Source: Ascidiaceihabitans sp.
GTDB lineage: Bacteria; Pseudomonadota; Alphaproteobacteria; Rhodobacterales; Rhodobacteraceae
DNA length: 64,000 nucleotides
Reading direction: 5' to 3'
Assembly: GCA_028825475.1 (NCBI GenBank)
Contig: JAPKAB010000002.1
Span: 62,001-126,000 of the forward strand
Below, piece by piece: positions 15,760-25,955 of the stretch. A program made the translations under genes and the position numbers. How positions within the stretch are numbered: the stretch's first letter is position 1; each line of letters begins with the position of its first letter. The notes beneath the pieces are model-generated. The model did not search any database. It was given only the letters and a program-made list of their open reading frames with translations, and was not told the origin of the DNA.

Positions 15760-16701
15760 ATGCAATTCGAAAAAATCAACGCTACAGTTCTGGTTCTGGA
15801 CCAAAGTAACACGCTTAGCTTTGCTGCAGCTGTCGATCCGATGCGCGCAGCAAACCGGCATGCCGGATACAAGGTATTTGAATGGACCTTTGCAACACCC
15901 CTAAATCTTAACGTATCTTTGACTTCTGGCCTCATGATCCCTGCTGCACCGCTTAACCGTTTTGGCCCGTGTGACCTGCTTTTGATCGTCGCCAGTTTTG
16001 ATATCATTGCCCAATCTTCGCCAGCGCTGCACGCCAGTTTGCGCCGCATCGATAAATGCGCAAAATTTGTTGCAGGGGTCGATGGCGGCCCATGGGTTAT
16101 GGCACAAGCGGGCCTTTTGGATGGTCACAGCGCAACGGCCCACTGGGAGGATATTGATGCCTTCACCACCCAATTCCCTCAGGTAGACACCGTCAATACC
16201 CGTTACCAGATCAGCGGAAACCGTATGACCAGCGCGGGTGCAACACCAACCCTAGAGATGATGTTAGATTTGATCCGTCAGACCCAAGGACCTGCTCTCG
16301 CAAACAAGGTCGCAGCCAGTTTTATTCTCAATCAAAGCCCTGCCGCAACCGCACCACAGTCACGCAATCCCGACCCACTCAGGCACAATCAAATAACTTC
16401 CCGTGTCACCCAGTTGATGGAAGGTTTCCTTGACGAACCCCTAGCCCAATCTCAAATCGCCAAACAGGTAGGGGTCAGTCAGCGCGTCATGCAGCTAAAC
16501 TTCAAAGCCCAATTGCAAACGACGCCTCAGCAACACTATTTATCACTCAGATTAAACGAAGCCTATCGACTGGTACGCGATACGAAGCTGCCCCTGCTGG
16601 ACGTATCATTGGCAACGGGGTTCGCGTCGCAATCCAGTTTTGCACGGGCTTACCACAATGCCTTTAGCATCAGCGCCCGCGCCCAACGCGAATTGGATTA
16701 G
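15760..16701 (+). CDS. cdhR: GlxA-family transcriptional regulator (CdhR-like)
   Basis: This 313-residue protein has an N-terminal DJ-1/PfpI-like (amidotransferase-fold) domain (~5-180) and a C-terminal AraC-type helix-turn-helix (~225-310; QIAKQVGVSQRVMQLNFKAQL then LLDVSLATGFASQSSFARAYH). CdhR-type regulators bind carnitine-related ligands through the first domain and activate carnitine catabolic genes. The ATG at 15760 is favoured over one 28 codons upstream, which would overlap the cdhC promoter. The divergent position to cdhC supports the call. It ends 4 bp into the opposing aldo/keto reductase gene. Confidence 0.87.
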   Translation: MQFEKINATVLVLDQSNTLSFAAAVDPMRAANRHAGYKVFEWTFATPLNLNVSLTSGLMIPAAPLNRFGPCDLLLIVASFDIIAQSSPALHASLRRIDKCAKFVAGVDGGPWVMAQAGLLDGHSATAHWEDIDAFTTQFPQVDTVNTRYQISGNRMTSAGATPTLEMMLDLIRQTQGPALANKVAASFILNQSPAATAPQSRNPDPLRHNQITSRVTQLMEGFLDEPLAQSQIAKQVGVSQRVMQLNFKAQLQTTPQQHYLSLRLNEAYRLVRDTKLPLLDVSLATGFASQSSFARAYHNAFSISARAQRELD

Positions 16702-17741
16702 TAAGGCATCGGATGTTGGCGGTGTGCAGCGTCGATCTCTGCCAGTATTTCGTCGCTTAGCACTACATCGACATAACCCAGCGCCTGATCCAGCTGGCCC
16801 ATCGTGGTCGCTCCAAAGATTACACTGACCATGAATGGACGGGTCATGCACCACGCAAGCGCCATGTGAACCGGATTGATCCCGTGTTTCTTGGCGATTT
16901 CCAAATAAGCATCAACAGCCGCAAAAGCGCGTTCCGTTTTACGCCCACCCAAATCGCCATTAAGCGCCATACGTGACCCATCAGGGATTTGACCATTCTG
17001 ATATTTACCCGTCAAGAGCCCCACAGCTAATGGAGAAAACGACAGCAAACCAACATCTTCGTTCACACTGACCTCTGCAAGATCGGTGTCATACATCCGG
17101 CACATCAGTGAGTATTCGTTCTGAATGGTCGAAACACGTGGCCCACCCGTACGTTCAGCCGCGTTGACCCATTGGGTCGTACCCCATGCGCTTTCGTTGC
17201 TTAGACCAAAGGCACGGATCGTGCCGCGTTTCACCTCTGCTTGTAACGCCTCAAGCGTCTCATCCATATGAGCAAGCGTTTCAGCACGGTTTTGTTTTGA
17301 AGGGTCATAACGCCAATTTTGACGGAACATATAGCTGCCGCGATTGGGCCAGTGGAATTGATACAGATCGATGTAATCCGTCTTCAGACGGGCCAAAGAG
17401 CCCTCAATAGCTTGCGATATCGACCCAGCAGAAATCGGCGCACCGTCACGAACATACTTTACACCAGCCCCAGAGTGCTTCGTCGCAAGAATAACGTCTT
17501 TACGCCGTCCATCACGTTCAAACCAATCCCCAATAACCTCTTCGGTGCGACCTTGGGTTTCAGCACTCAGCGGATTCACGGGATACATTTCAGCGGTATC
17601 AATGAAATTGATCCCAGCTTCTAGCGCACGATCAATTTGACCATGACCTTCTTGGGTGGTGTTTTGTGTGCCCCAGGTCATGGACCCCAAGCACAATTCG
17701 GAAACTTCAATATCTGTTCGCCCAAGGCGGTTCATCTTCAT
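16698..17741 (-). CDS. aldo/keto reductase (Tas-like)
   Basis: This 347-residue NADPH-dependent TIM-barrel oxidoreductase shows MKMNRLGRTDIEVSELCLG at the start. The catalytic set lies in DTAEMYPV (Asp, Tyr), ATKHSGAG (Lys) and YQFHWPNRG (His), and a SVIFGATTMGQLDQ cofactor loop is near the end. It resembles the Tas/YghZ-like group, which reduces aldehydes and ketones with broad specificity. It overlaps the cdhR stop by 4 bp tail to tail and diverges from the MFS gene. The substrate is unknown. Confidence 0.9.
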   Translation of the reverse strand: MKMNRLGRTDIEVSELCLGSMTWGTQNTTQEGHGQIDRALEAGINFIDTAEMYPVNPLSAETQGRTEEVIGDWFERDGRRKDVILATKHSGAGVKYVRDGAPISAGSISQAIEGSLARLKTDYIDLYQFHWPNRGSYMFRQNWRYDPSKQNRAETLAHMDETLEALQAEVKRGTIRAFGLSNESAWGTTQWVNAAERTGGPRVSTIQNEYSLMCRMYDTDLAEVSVNEDVGLLSFSPLAVGLLTGKYQNGQIPDGSRMALNGDLGGRKTERAFAAVDAYLEIAKKHGINPVHMALAWCMTRPFMVSVIFGATTMGQLDQALGYVDVVLSDEILAEIDAAHRQHPMPY

Positions 17742-17892
17742 CGTGATTTCCTTTGAAACGCGTTTTTCCTAGGTTAGCGCGCGCCAAAACCACCGCAAGC
17801 GAAAACCGAAAACCGTCAAAGGTAAAATGCGACTACTCCCCGTCGCTTATATCTGCGAAGCTTGCCGTAACCTCATGCAGGATAGACCCATT

Positions 17893-19116
17893 ATGCGTCT
17901 GTTAATTTCCTTCGCCGCTTTGTTTTTGTCTGTTCTGCTGTTGCAGCTCAGTTCCGGTGGTGTTGGACCGCTCGATGCGCTGTCTGGTATCCAGCTTGAA
18001 TTCACAACTCAACAGATCGGCCTATTGGGATCATCACATTTCGTCGGCTTTTTTATCGGCTGTTGGTGGGCACCGCGTTTGATGGGCAGCGTTGGACATT
18101 CACGTGCCTTTGCCGCATTCACAGCCACAGGCGCGATAGGATTGCTTGCCCATATGTTGGTCATCGACGCCTACGCATGGGCTGTGATGCGGATCGCGTC
18201 AGGACTGTGTGTTGCCGGGTGCTACACGGTGATCGAGGCATGGTTACAAGCCAAAGTGACCAATGAAACACGTGGCCGCGCTATGGGCACCTACCGCATT
18301 GTGGATATGAGCGGGTCTTTGATGGCCCAAATGATGATCGGTGTTTTGGCACCCGCAAGCTATGTATCTTACAACATTTTGGCGATATTGTGCTGTGCAG
18401 CTTTGCTGCCTTTGACGCTAACCAAAGTACCCCAACCTGAAACCCCCAGCGCACCACGTTTGCGTCCGCGATTGGCTTTTGAACGATCACCTTTGGCCGC
18501 CGCTGGCGTGGTCGTCGCAGCACTATCGGCCGCATCATTTCGGATGGTTGGCCCGCTATATGGTCAAGAGGTTGGCCTAAGCATTGGACAAATCGCGTGG
18601 TTCTTATCCGCATTTGTGTTGGGCGGTGCCTTGGCGCAATATCCGGTGGGTTGGCTGGCCGACAAATATGACCGGCGTTGGATTCTTATCTGGCTGTCAG
18701 TCGCTGCAATGCTCAGTTGCGGGGTGACTGTCATGGCCTCTGGTATGGGCACCACAGGCATTATGCTGACGGCATTCTTGTTTGGCCTTACCTCATTTCC
18801 AATCTTTTCCGTTGCAACCGCACACGCACACGACTTTGCCAAAGACAGCGAACGGGTCGAACTATCGGCCGCCTTGATGTTCTATTACGCCCTCGGTGCC
18901 ATTGCCGCACCCTATGTCGCCTCTGTCCTCATCACAGCCTACGGCCCCTCAGCCTTATTCATCTTGATCGCTGGCGGCCATGCATTGTTGATCATATTTG
19001 GGCTGACGCGCATGTTGGCCCGTCCTGTATCAAATGAGAAAACGGATTATGTCTATGCACCTAGAACATCTTTTGTGATCGGACGTTTGAACCGCAGAAA
19101 ACGCCAACAGGACTGA
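17893..19116 (+). CDS. MFS transporter (YcaD-like)
   Basis: This protein of about 407 residues has twelve hydrophobic segments and the MFS loop motif GGALAQYPVGWLADKYDRRWILI in the second half. The first-half motif is weaker (GCWWAPRLMGSVGHSRAF). YcaD-like MFS proteins have unassigned substrates. The ATG at 17893 (MRLLISF) follows AGGA by 10 bases; ATGs at 17827 and 17875 have poorer sites. It stands between the aldo/keto reductase and metG and seems monocistronic. Confidence 0.85.
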   Translation: MRLLISFAALFLSVLLLQLSSGGVGPLDALSGIQLEFTTQQIGLLGSSHFVGFFIGCWWAPRLMGSVGHSRAFAAFTATGAIGLLAHMLVIDAYAWAVMRIASGLCVAGCYTVIEAWLQAKVTNETRGRAMGTYRIVDMSGSLMAQMMIGVLAPASYVSYNILAILCCAALLPLTLTKVPQPETPSAPRLRPRLAFERSPLAAAGVVVAALSAASFRMVGPLYGQEVGLSIGQIAWFLSAFVLGGALAQYPVGWLADKYDRRWILIWLSVAAMLSCGVTVMASGMGTTGIMLTAFLFGLTSFPIFSVATAHAHDFAKDSERVELSAALMFYYALGAIAAPYVASVLITAYGPSALFILIAGGHALLIIFGLTRMLARPVSNEKTDYVYAPRTSFVIGRLNRRKRQQD

Positions 19117-19191
19117 TCCGTAACACACAGCCACTTCCCCCAGCCCACATCCCCTGTTAAAGCTGCGCAAAACATGACCAAAGGCGCCAAC

Positions 19192-20907
19192 ATGACACGT
19201 CACCTGATCACCTCAGCCATTCCCTATATCAACGGGATCAAACACCTTGGAAATCTGATCGGCAGCCAACTGCCCGCAGATTTGTTTGCGCGTTATCAAC
19301 GTGGCCGTGGGCGCGAAGTTTTGTTTCTTTGTGCCACAGATGAACACGGCACCCCTGCGGAGTTGGCCGCGAAAAAAGCTGGCAAGCCGGTTGATGAGTT
19401 CTGTGCTGAAATGCACGAAGTCCAAGCGCGCATCGCTGAAGGCTTTCGCCTATCATTCGATCACTTTGGCCGTTCATCTTCCCCACAAAACCACGCCCTG
19501 ACCCAGCATTTTGCAGGCAAATTGCAGGAGAACGGGTTGATCCGCGAAGTCAGCGAAGAACAGGTTTATTCCCATGCTGATGGCCGTTTCCTACCTGATC
19601 GCTACATCGAGGGCACATGCCCGAACTGTGCCTATGACAAAGCGCGCGGCGACCAATGCGAGAACTGCACCAAGCAGTTGGACCCAACCGACTTACTAGA
19701 ACCACGCAGCGCAATTTCTGGATCAACGGACCTGGAAGTTCGCGAGACCAAGCATCTGTTCCTACGCCAGTCAACCTTGCGCGATGATCTAGACGCTTGG
19801 ATCAACACCAAAACCGACTGGCCTGTTTTAACGACATCCATCGCCCGCAAATGGCTGCATGATGGCGACGGTTTGCGCGATCGTGGCATCACCCGCGATT
19901 TGGATTGGGGCATCTCGGTCAAGAACGGTGACCAAGACTGGCCAGGTATGGAAGGCAAAGTGTTTTACGTCTGGTTCGACGCCCCTATCGAATATATCGC
20001 CTGCGCTGGCGAATGGGCCGAAGCACACGATCTGCCTGAGGCCGATTGGCAACGCTGGTGGCGCACCGACAAAGGCGCCGAAGATGTGACCTATACCCAG
20101 TTCATGGGCAAGGATAACGTGCCGTTCCACACCATTGGCTTCCCTGCCACGATCCTTGGTTCGGGCGAACCATGGAAATTGGTCGATCACCTGAAATCAT
20201 TCAACTATTTGAACTATGACGGCGGCCAATTCTCAACCAGCCAAGGGCGCGGTATCTTTATGGACCAAGCGCTTGAATTGCTGGCACCTGATTACTGGCG
20301 CTGGTGGCTACTAAGCCACGCACCAGAAAGCTCGGATGCGGAGTTCACCTGGTCCAGTTTCCAGCAAGACACCAACAAAGATTTGGCCGATGTCTTGGGC
20401 AATTTCGTATCCCGCGTCACCAAATTTTGTCGTTCAAAGTTCTCTGAAGCATTGCCAGAGGGCGGTGAAAACGGTCCAGAAGAAATTGCGCTGATCGCTG
20501 ATTTGCAAGAACGTTTGGGGCGTTATCAAGACCACATGGAAGCCATCGAAGTGCGTAAGGCCGCTGCTGAATTGCGTGCCATTTGGGCTGCAGGCAACGA
20601 ATACCTGCAAGAGACAGCACCGTGGACAACATTCAAAACAGACCCAGAAAAGGCGGCCGTGCAAATTCGTTTGGCCCTGAACCTGATCCCGTTTTACGCA
20701 ACATTGTCTGCACCGTTCATTCCTGATGCGGCTGCGAACATGCACGAAAACATGGGGACCTCGCCAGAGTGGCCCGTAGACGTGAATGCAGCGTTGCATG
20801 CCTTGCCAGCGGGTCACCCATTCACCGTACCTGAAGTTCTGTTTGCCAAGATTACAGATGAATCCGTGGCCGATTGGGAAGTTCGCTTCTCTGGCACACG
20901 GGACTAA
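19192..20907 (+). CDS. metG: methionyl-tRNA synthetase
   Basis: This class I synthetase of 571 residues charges tRNA-Met with methionine, essential for all translation. The HIGH-type signature appears as HLGNL near residue 18. A four-Cys zinc knuckle is seen in [17 protein letters not shown], the KMSKS-type loop as FSTSQGRG, and an anticodon-binding helical domain follows. The shorter start [15 protein letters not shown] is chosen because of the conserved N-terminus. It ends 4 bp before the GST start, and these genes plus the flavoprotein gene form a coupled run. Confidence 0.95.
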   Translation: MTRHLITSAIPYINGIKHLGNLIGSQLPADLFARYQRGRGREVLFLCATDEHGTPAELAAKKAGKPVDEFCAEMHEVQARIAEGFRLSFDHFGRSSSPQNHALTQHFAGKLQENGLIREVSEEQVYSHADGRFLPDRYIEGTCPNCAYDKARGDQCENCTKQLDPTDLLEPRSAISGSTDLEVRETKHLFLRQSTLRDDLDAWINTKTDWPVLTTSIARKWLHDGDGLRDRGITRDLDWGISVKNGDQDWPGMEGKVFYVWFDAPIEYIACAGEWAEAHDLPEADWQRWWRTDKGAEDVTYTQFMGKDNVPFHTIGFPATILGSGEPWKLVDHLKSFNYLNYDGGQFSTSQGRGIFMDQALELLAPDYWRWWLLSHAPESSDAEFTWSSFQQDTNKDLADVLGNFVSRVTKFCRSKFSEALPEGGENGPEEIALIADLQERLGRYQDHMEAIEVRKAAAELRAIWAAGNEYLQETAPWTTFKTDPEKAAVQIRLALNLIPFYATLSAPFIPDAAANMHENMGTSPEWPVDVNAALHALPAGHPFTVPEVLFAKITDESVADWEVRFSGTRD

Positions 20908-20911
20908 CGTT

Positions 20912-21550
20912 TTGACGACGCCAATTTTATATTCGTTTCGCCGTTGCCCCTATGCCATGCGGGCGCGGCTTGCGATATTGTCGTCACAAACACCCGTCAT
21001 CCTGCGCGAAATCCTGTTACGTGATAAGGCACCGGAATTTCTAGCTGTGTCCCCATCGGGCACGGTTCCTTGTCTTGTCACCCAAGACAGCGTGATCGAC
21101 GAAAGTCTTGATGTCATGAAGTGGGCGCTCGGGCAGAATGATCCAGATCAATTGCTGGATATGCCCGACGCTGGCTGGGATCTAATTTCCGAAACAGACG
21201 GTTCATTCAAACAAGCCCTTGATCGCACCAAATATGCGGCGCGTTACCCAGAGCAAAATACAGACGAGGAACGCGCGATAGCAGGTGATTTTCTGTCTCG
21301 ACTGGACCAACATATCGACCAGTGGTTGTTTGGCCATGCTACGATTGCAGACCAAGCTATTTTACCATTTGTACGCCAATTCGCCTTTATCGATAAGGCA
21401 TGGTTTGATGCACAACCTTGGCCAAACCTTCAGGTTTGGCTTGACCGTTTTTTAATTTCAGACGAATTTACAACCATTATGCCCAAATATGCGAAATGGC
21501 ATGTTGGCGATATTGATTTTACTTTTCCAAATGCAACGGATGCCACGTGA
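20912..21550 (+). CDS. glutathione S-transferase family protein, TTG start
   Basis: This 212-residue protein has an N-terminal thioredoxin-like domain (ILYSFRRCPYAMRARLAI, with CPYA as the active-site-like motif) and SPSGTVPCL, the cis-Pro glutathione-site segment. A C-terminal helical domain follows, ending in FPNATDAT. No ATG lies at the right place; TTG at 20912, 4 bp after the metG stop, gives the expected N-terminus. CPYA resembles glutaredoxin-2/omega-type GSTs. The stop overlaps the flavoprotein start (GTGA). The substrate is unknown. Confidence 0.82.
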   Translation: MTTPILYSFRRCPYAMRARLAILSSQTPVILREILLRDKAPEFLAVSPSGTVPCLVTQDSVIDESLDVMKWALGQNDPDQLLDMPDAGWDLISETDGSFKQALDRTKYAARYPEQNTDEERAIAGDFLSRLDQHIDQWLFGHATIADQAILPFVRQFAFIDKAWFDAQPWPNLQVWLDRFLISDEFTTIMPKYAKWHVGDIDFTFPNATDAT

Positions 21551-22731
21551 CAGCACAAACTCTTGAATGCGAAGTTCTCATTGTTGGCGGTGGTCCCGCG
21601 GGTCTTTCAGTTGCCGCCACTCTGCCCGATCACGTCTCTACCATCATTGTCCACCAAGACGCAGAGATCGGCAAACCTGTGCGCACCAGCGGTGGTTGCT
21701 GGTTGGATGATGTTGAACGTCTTGGCATTCCGCCTGAATTCTATCAGGTCATGCATCAACTCGATGTATATTCCGACAACAAAGAAGCCCATTTTCAGGT
21801 CAAAGATAACAAGCTAGTCGTCCTAAACATCACAGATTTATACCAATGGATTGCCCGGAAATCGGATCACAAGCAACGCCAGCTCATGCTTGCAACAAAA
21901 TTCTTGTCGACGACAAAAACGGAAGATGGTGGTTACCAATCAACGATCCGGTCACGTCACACGGAAACGACACAGATCAAATCAAAGTATATTATTGATG
22001 GCTCTGGTGTCAGAAATGCAGTGTTGGATGATCTGGGCCTTAAAGAAAAACCAGATCGCTCAGGCGTTGGTATTGAATATGAGTATCCAATTGGAACGAA
22101 CAAGGCAGATCATGCAATTCTGTTTGTAGGCTCATCTGTTTTATCGGGATACGGATGGGTTTTCCCAACGGCTGATGGCAAACTTCGGGTCGGTGTTGGC
22201 GTGATCCACCCCGATACCGATGTGTCACCAAAAAAGCTGATGTTGGATTTCTTGGCCTCTGACGACGTGCAGCGCTTCGGGCTTGACCTGTCAGGCGAAT
22301 ATGAAGTGAACGCAGGTACCCTTCCCTCGATCGCCTACGATCCCGAACTGGTCTTTGGGAAAGTCATTCGAGTTGGCGATTCTGCTAACTTTGCGACACC
22401 TACTGTTGGTGAAGGTATCCGTATTTGCATGGATCACGGCGAAGCATTGGGCCGCGCATTGGGCGAAACCATTCGCACCAATGATCCTGCACCTCTGAAA
22501 CGATATGAAGCCGATTGCAAAAAATCCCTCGCCCGCAATTATCATTTTGGTTTTTTGGCTAACAAACGTTTCTCGCTATATTCGGCCAAAGATTGGGACA
22601 AAAGCATTAGGCGAATTTCGCATCTAAGCGAAAGCGAGTTGGTCGCTTTGCTAAGGAGTGAATTCACAGTGAAAATGATCCTCAAGGCTACCTACAAAAT
22701 GCTTAAGCAAAAGCTTTTGGGGTCATCTTAA
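21547..22731 (+). CDS. FAD-dependent geranylgeranyl-reductase-family oxidoreductase
   Basis: This 394-residue flavoprotein begins with a Rossmann FAD motif (VLIVGGGPAGLSVAATL) and has a later DGSGVRNAVL strand and a GDSANFATPTVGEGIRICMDHGE FAD-ribityl segment. It fits the geranylgeranyl reductase / digeranylgeranylglycerophospholipid reductase-like family, which reduces isoprenoid double bonds. The GTG start overlaps the GST stop in GTGA. No bacteriochlorophyll or carotenoid genes are nearby, so the substrate is more likely a quinone, lipid or other isoprenoid. That is inference. Confidence 0.8.
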   Translation: MTAQTLECEVLIVGGGPAGLSVAATLPDHVSTIIVHQDAEIGKPVRTSGGCWLDDVERLGIPPEFYQVMHQLDVYSDNKEAHFQVKDNKLVVLNITDLYQWIARKSDHKQRQLMLATKFLSTTKTEDGGYQSTIRSRHTETTQIKSKYIIDGSGVRNAVLDDLGLKEKPDRSGVGIEYEYPIGTNKADHAILFVGSSVLSGYGWVFPTADGKLRVGVGVIHPDTDVSPKKLMLDFLASDDVQRFGLDLSGEYEVNAGTLPSIAYDPELVFGKVIRVGDSANFATPTVGEGIRICMDHGEALGRALGETIRTNDPAPLKRYEADCKKSLARNYHFGFLANKRFSLYSAKDWDKSIRRISHLSESELVALLRSEFTVKMILKATYKMLKQKLLGSS

Positions 22732-22751
22732 GGGACCAGTTCCACCGCTTA

Positions 22752-25700
22752 TTATTCTGCAACTTCTGACGAATCCGCTGTTTTGGTGCCGGCTGAAAAT
22801 GCAGCCACGATCCCCGCCAAGCCGGCGCTGATGTAATACTGTGCCATAAAGACGGCAGGTACGGTCAGAACAATGATGACTGTACCAAATAGCACCCCGT
22901 ACCCAATAGACACCGCCAAGGGGATCAGGAACTGAGCCTGTAACGAGGTTTCCATGATCAATGGATAGACACCTAAAAAGGTCGTCAAAGAGGTCAAAAG
23001 AATGGGCCGAAAACGTTGTTTGGTTCCCTCAACAACAGCATCGCGCACATCCATTCCATCAGCGATGTGTTCGTTATAAACGTCCACCATCACAAGCGAG
23101 TTGTTGATAACAACACCCGCCAAACCAATGATACCAAAGATCGACAAAATCGTCAGTGGAATACCCATGATGTAATGGCCTGATACAGCGCCGATCAAAC
23201 CTAATGGGATTGCGATCATGACAACAATGGGTTGCACGTAAGAACGGAAAACCAGCGCCAACAGAGCGTAAATAATAAACAAAGCGACACCAAGCGCTTG
23301 ACCAAGTGCGGCCTGTGCATCCCCTTGTTGACGCTGCTCACCACCAAGGTTGATTAACAGGTCGCTGTACTTCTCTTGCAGGGGTTTGATCAGCTCAGTT
23401 TCGATCACCTCGTTCACTTCTGAACTGGTCGATACGTTGATATCCAAGTCAGATATCACTGTGGTCACTTGTCGCCCGTTGCGGCGCAGGATCTGGGTCG
23501 GTGACAACCCTTCTTCGATGTAGGCCACAACACTCAACGGGATTTGATCACCAGAGGGCGTTGCGATCCATGTTGAAAGAAGGTCTGACAGGCTATCGCG
23601 TTGATGTGCTGGGTAACGCACCATTACAGCAACGTTGTCCGCCCCACGTTGTACGCTGGTCGCCTCGATGCCAAAGAAACCCGCGCGGGTTTGGGTGGCA
23701 AGATCAGACAGTGTGACGCCGTACAGTCGCGCCTCTTCGCGCAAAGCCAAACGATATTCAATACGCCCTGCAGAATTATCATCTTGGATTGCAAAGACAC
23801 CCGGAATATCGCGCAGACCTGCACGTAATTCAGTTATAACAGGCGTGATGTCTTGTCCTTCGGGCAGTGACAATTCGATCGAAATAGGGTCACCCGCCCC
23901 GATCAATTCGGCAGATACGTTTAGTTTGTTGACCGAGGCAACATCGCCAATCTTTTTACGCCATGCCGCTTCGAATTTTTTGGCGTCCCAATCACGTTTG
24001 GTTGGGTCCGTCAGTTGAACCACGACATTGGCCAACGTCGCCCCACCCGCAGCAGATCCGCCTTCTGGACCACCAGCAGACACGCCCTGACCGACAACCA
24101 CATTTACACCCACGATTACCTCAGGTGCATCGTTCGGCAGTTCGGCTTGGATATCTGCACCAGCCCGAATGGCCGAAACGCGCACATGTTCTGCAACCTC
24201 TTGGGTCATTTGGAAAGTTGTGCCGTCATTCATCTCAATGCTGGCAGTTACAAAATCACCATCAATGGATGGAAAAAAGTTGAATTTGACGTATCCAAAG
24301 GACAACAAACCAACCGTCATGATCATCATCGCAACGGAGAACGCGATAGGAATCAGGATCGCAAATCCCTTGGTCGTGAAACGCAAAACGGCATCAAGCG
24401 GCACGCGGATGAACCATTGCAACACGGCATCAACGGCACCGCGGATCAGATTCAAAAAGCGAAACACTAAGTTAGGTTTGTGATTTTCCGACACATCAAG
24501 ACGTGACAGGTTGCGCGGCAAAATCAACAAGGCTTGCAGCAATGACAGGCTTAGGACCACTATCACCACAACTGGTATATCCGTCAGGAATTTGCCCAAA
24601 GTGCCGGGCAGTTGGGTCAATGGCCAAAAAGCAACGATGGTTGTCAGCGCAGAAAAGATAACAGGAATCGCAATGCGTTGTGTGCCTTTGACAGCAGCCT
24701 GCATTGGGGAAAGCCCAACTTCGCCGTTTTTGTAGATGTTTTCACTGACAACAATCGCGTTATCGACCACGATCCCAATCGCAAGGATGAAGCCGAAGAG
24801 AGAGATCATATTGATCGACATCCCTAGGCTGCCCATGATGATAAACGCCCCTGCAAACGAAACGCCGATCCCCATCGCAGACCAAAAGGCGAGGCGGATA
24901 TCAAGAAACAAGGCAAGGCACAGAACAACCAACGCCAGACCGATTGCGGCGTTGTTCACCAACAGATCGATACGATCCTGCAGGTCTTTGGAGTCATCCT
25001 GCCAAACTGTCGCGTTGATCCCGTCCTCAAGCGAAGGACGGTAAGTCGCCGCCAAGTAGGCGCGGGCGTCTTCAACTATGGCCAACACTTGCTCATCGCC
25101 GACACGAAAAACGTTTACTGAAACGGAACGGTCACCGTTAAAGTTGGCGGCCAAATCCGCATCTTCAAAACCATCGACGACTTTTGCGATATCACGCAAA
25201 TAGACGCGGCCACCTTTTTCATCAGTGCGCACAATGATGTTTTCAAAATCACTCTGAGTATAGTTGCGCCCTGTTGTGCGGATTGGGATTGCCACTATAT
25301 CAGTGTTGATCGAACCACCCGGCAACTCGAGCGAGTTTTGCCCAATTACATTCGCGACCTCGGCCATCGAAATGCCGTAGGCGCGTAGGTTATCACGATC
25401 CACCTCGATTGAGATTTCGTATGCACGGATGTTGCCAACTTCAACGAATGAGATGCTGCCAAGGGCGACCAACTCGTCCTTTAGCCGCTCGGCCTCTTCT
25501 TTAAGCACCTGTTCGGATGCATCGCCGTGGATAGCAATTTCAAGCACGCGCGAGCTGTTGCTGGCTTGAATAACAACTGGATCATTCGCTTCTTCAGGCA
25601 AGACCGTGATCCGGTCGATTTCTGTTTTGATCTCGTCCAGTTTTTCTTTGATATCTTCACCGCGCAAGAACGACACGGTGACACCGCCACGACCTTCGCT

Positions 25701-25955
25701 GATGGAAGCGGTAATGCTGTCAATCCCATCAATGCCAGAAAGCTGGTCCTCAATAGGACGAACAATGCTGTCTTGAATTTCAAGTGGCGATGATCCGGGG
25801 TAACTGACTGAAACGCTGACGGTATCCAATGTGAACTCTGGAAACGTCTTTTGCGGCATCTGGAAGGCAGTCAGCATACCAACGACCACGACGAAAACCA
25901 TTGTCAGGTTGGCTGCAACTGGATGTTCGGCCATCCACTTGATGATACCATTCAT
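22752..25955 (-). CDS. RND efflux permease
   Basis: This complete 1067-residue inner-membrane RND pump (HAE1/hydrophobe-type family) has 12 transmembrane helices in two halves and two large periplasmic domains. The sequence shows the N-terminal helix (AANLTMVFVVVVGMLTAF), FGFILAIGIVVDNAIVVSENI with the helix-4 proton-relay acids, and GIIGLAGVVINNSLVMVDVY in the second half. It overlaps the adaptor gene by 4 bp (ATGA). Together they form an adaptor-pump pair, with the outer-membrane channel elsewhere. The substrate is not predictable. Confidence 0.93.
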   Translation of the reverse strand: MNGIIKWMAEHPVAANLTMVFVVVVGMLTAFQMPQKTFPEFTLDTVSVSVSYPGSSPLEIQDSIVRPIEDQLSGIDGIDSITASISEGRGGVTVSFLRGEDIKEKLDEIKTEIDRITVLPEEANDPVVIQASNSSRVLEIAIHGDASEQVLKEEAERLKDELVALGSISFVEVGNIRAYEISIEVDRDNLRAYGISMAEVANVIGQNSLELPGGSINTDIVAIPIRTTGRNYTQSDFENIIVRTDEKGGRVYLRDIAKVVDGFEDADLAANFNGDRSVSVNVFRVGDEQVLAIVEDARAYLAATYRPSLEDGINATVWQDDSKDLQDRIDLLVNNAAIGLALVVLCLALFLDIRLAFWSAMGIGVSFAGAFIIMGSLGMSINMISLFGFILAIGIVVDNAIVVSENIYKNGEVGLSPMQAAVKGTQRIAIPVIFSALTTIVAFWPLTQLPGTLGKFLTDIPVVVIVVLSLSLLQALLILPRNLSRLDVSENHKPNLVFRFLNLIRGAVDAVLQWFIRVPLDAVLRFTTKGFAILIPIAFSVAMMIMTVGLLSFGYVKFNFFPSIDGDFVTASIEMNDGTTFQMTQEVAEHVRVSAIRAGADIQAELPNDAPEVIVGVNVVVGQGVSAGGPEGGSAAGGATLANVVVQLTDPTKRDWDAKKFEAAWRKKIGDVASVNKLNVSAELIGAGDPISIELSLPEGQDITPVITELRAGLRDIPGVFAIQDDNSAGRIEYRLALREEARLYGVTLSDLATQTRAGFFGIEATSVQRGADNVAVMVRYPAHQRDSLSDLLSTWIATPSGDQIPLSVVAYIEEGLSPTQILRRNGRQVTTVISDLDINVSTSSEVNEVIETELIKPLQEKYSDLLINLGGEQRQQGDAQAALGQALGVALFIIYALLALVFRSYVQPIVVMIAIPLGLIGAVSGHYIMGIPLTILSIFGIIGLAGVVINNSLVMVDVYNEHIADGMDVRDAVVEGTKQRFRPILLTSLTTFLGVYPLIMETSLQAQFLIPLAVSIGYGVLFGTVIIVLTVPAVFMAQYYISAGLAGIVAAFSAGTKTADSSEVAE

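Noticed and set aside
21547-22731. Bacteriochlorophyll or archaeal-lipid geranylgeranyl reductase
   Set aside because: No photosynthesis genes are present and the similarity is only at family level; left as family name.
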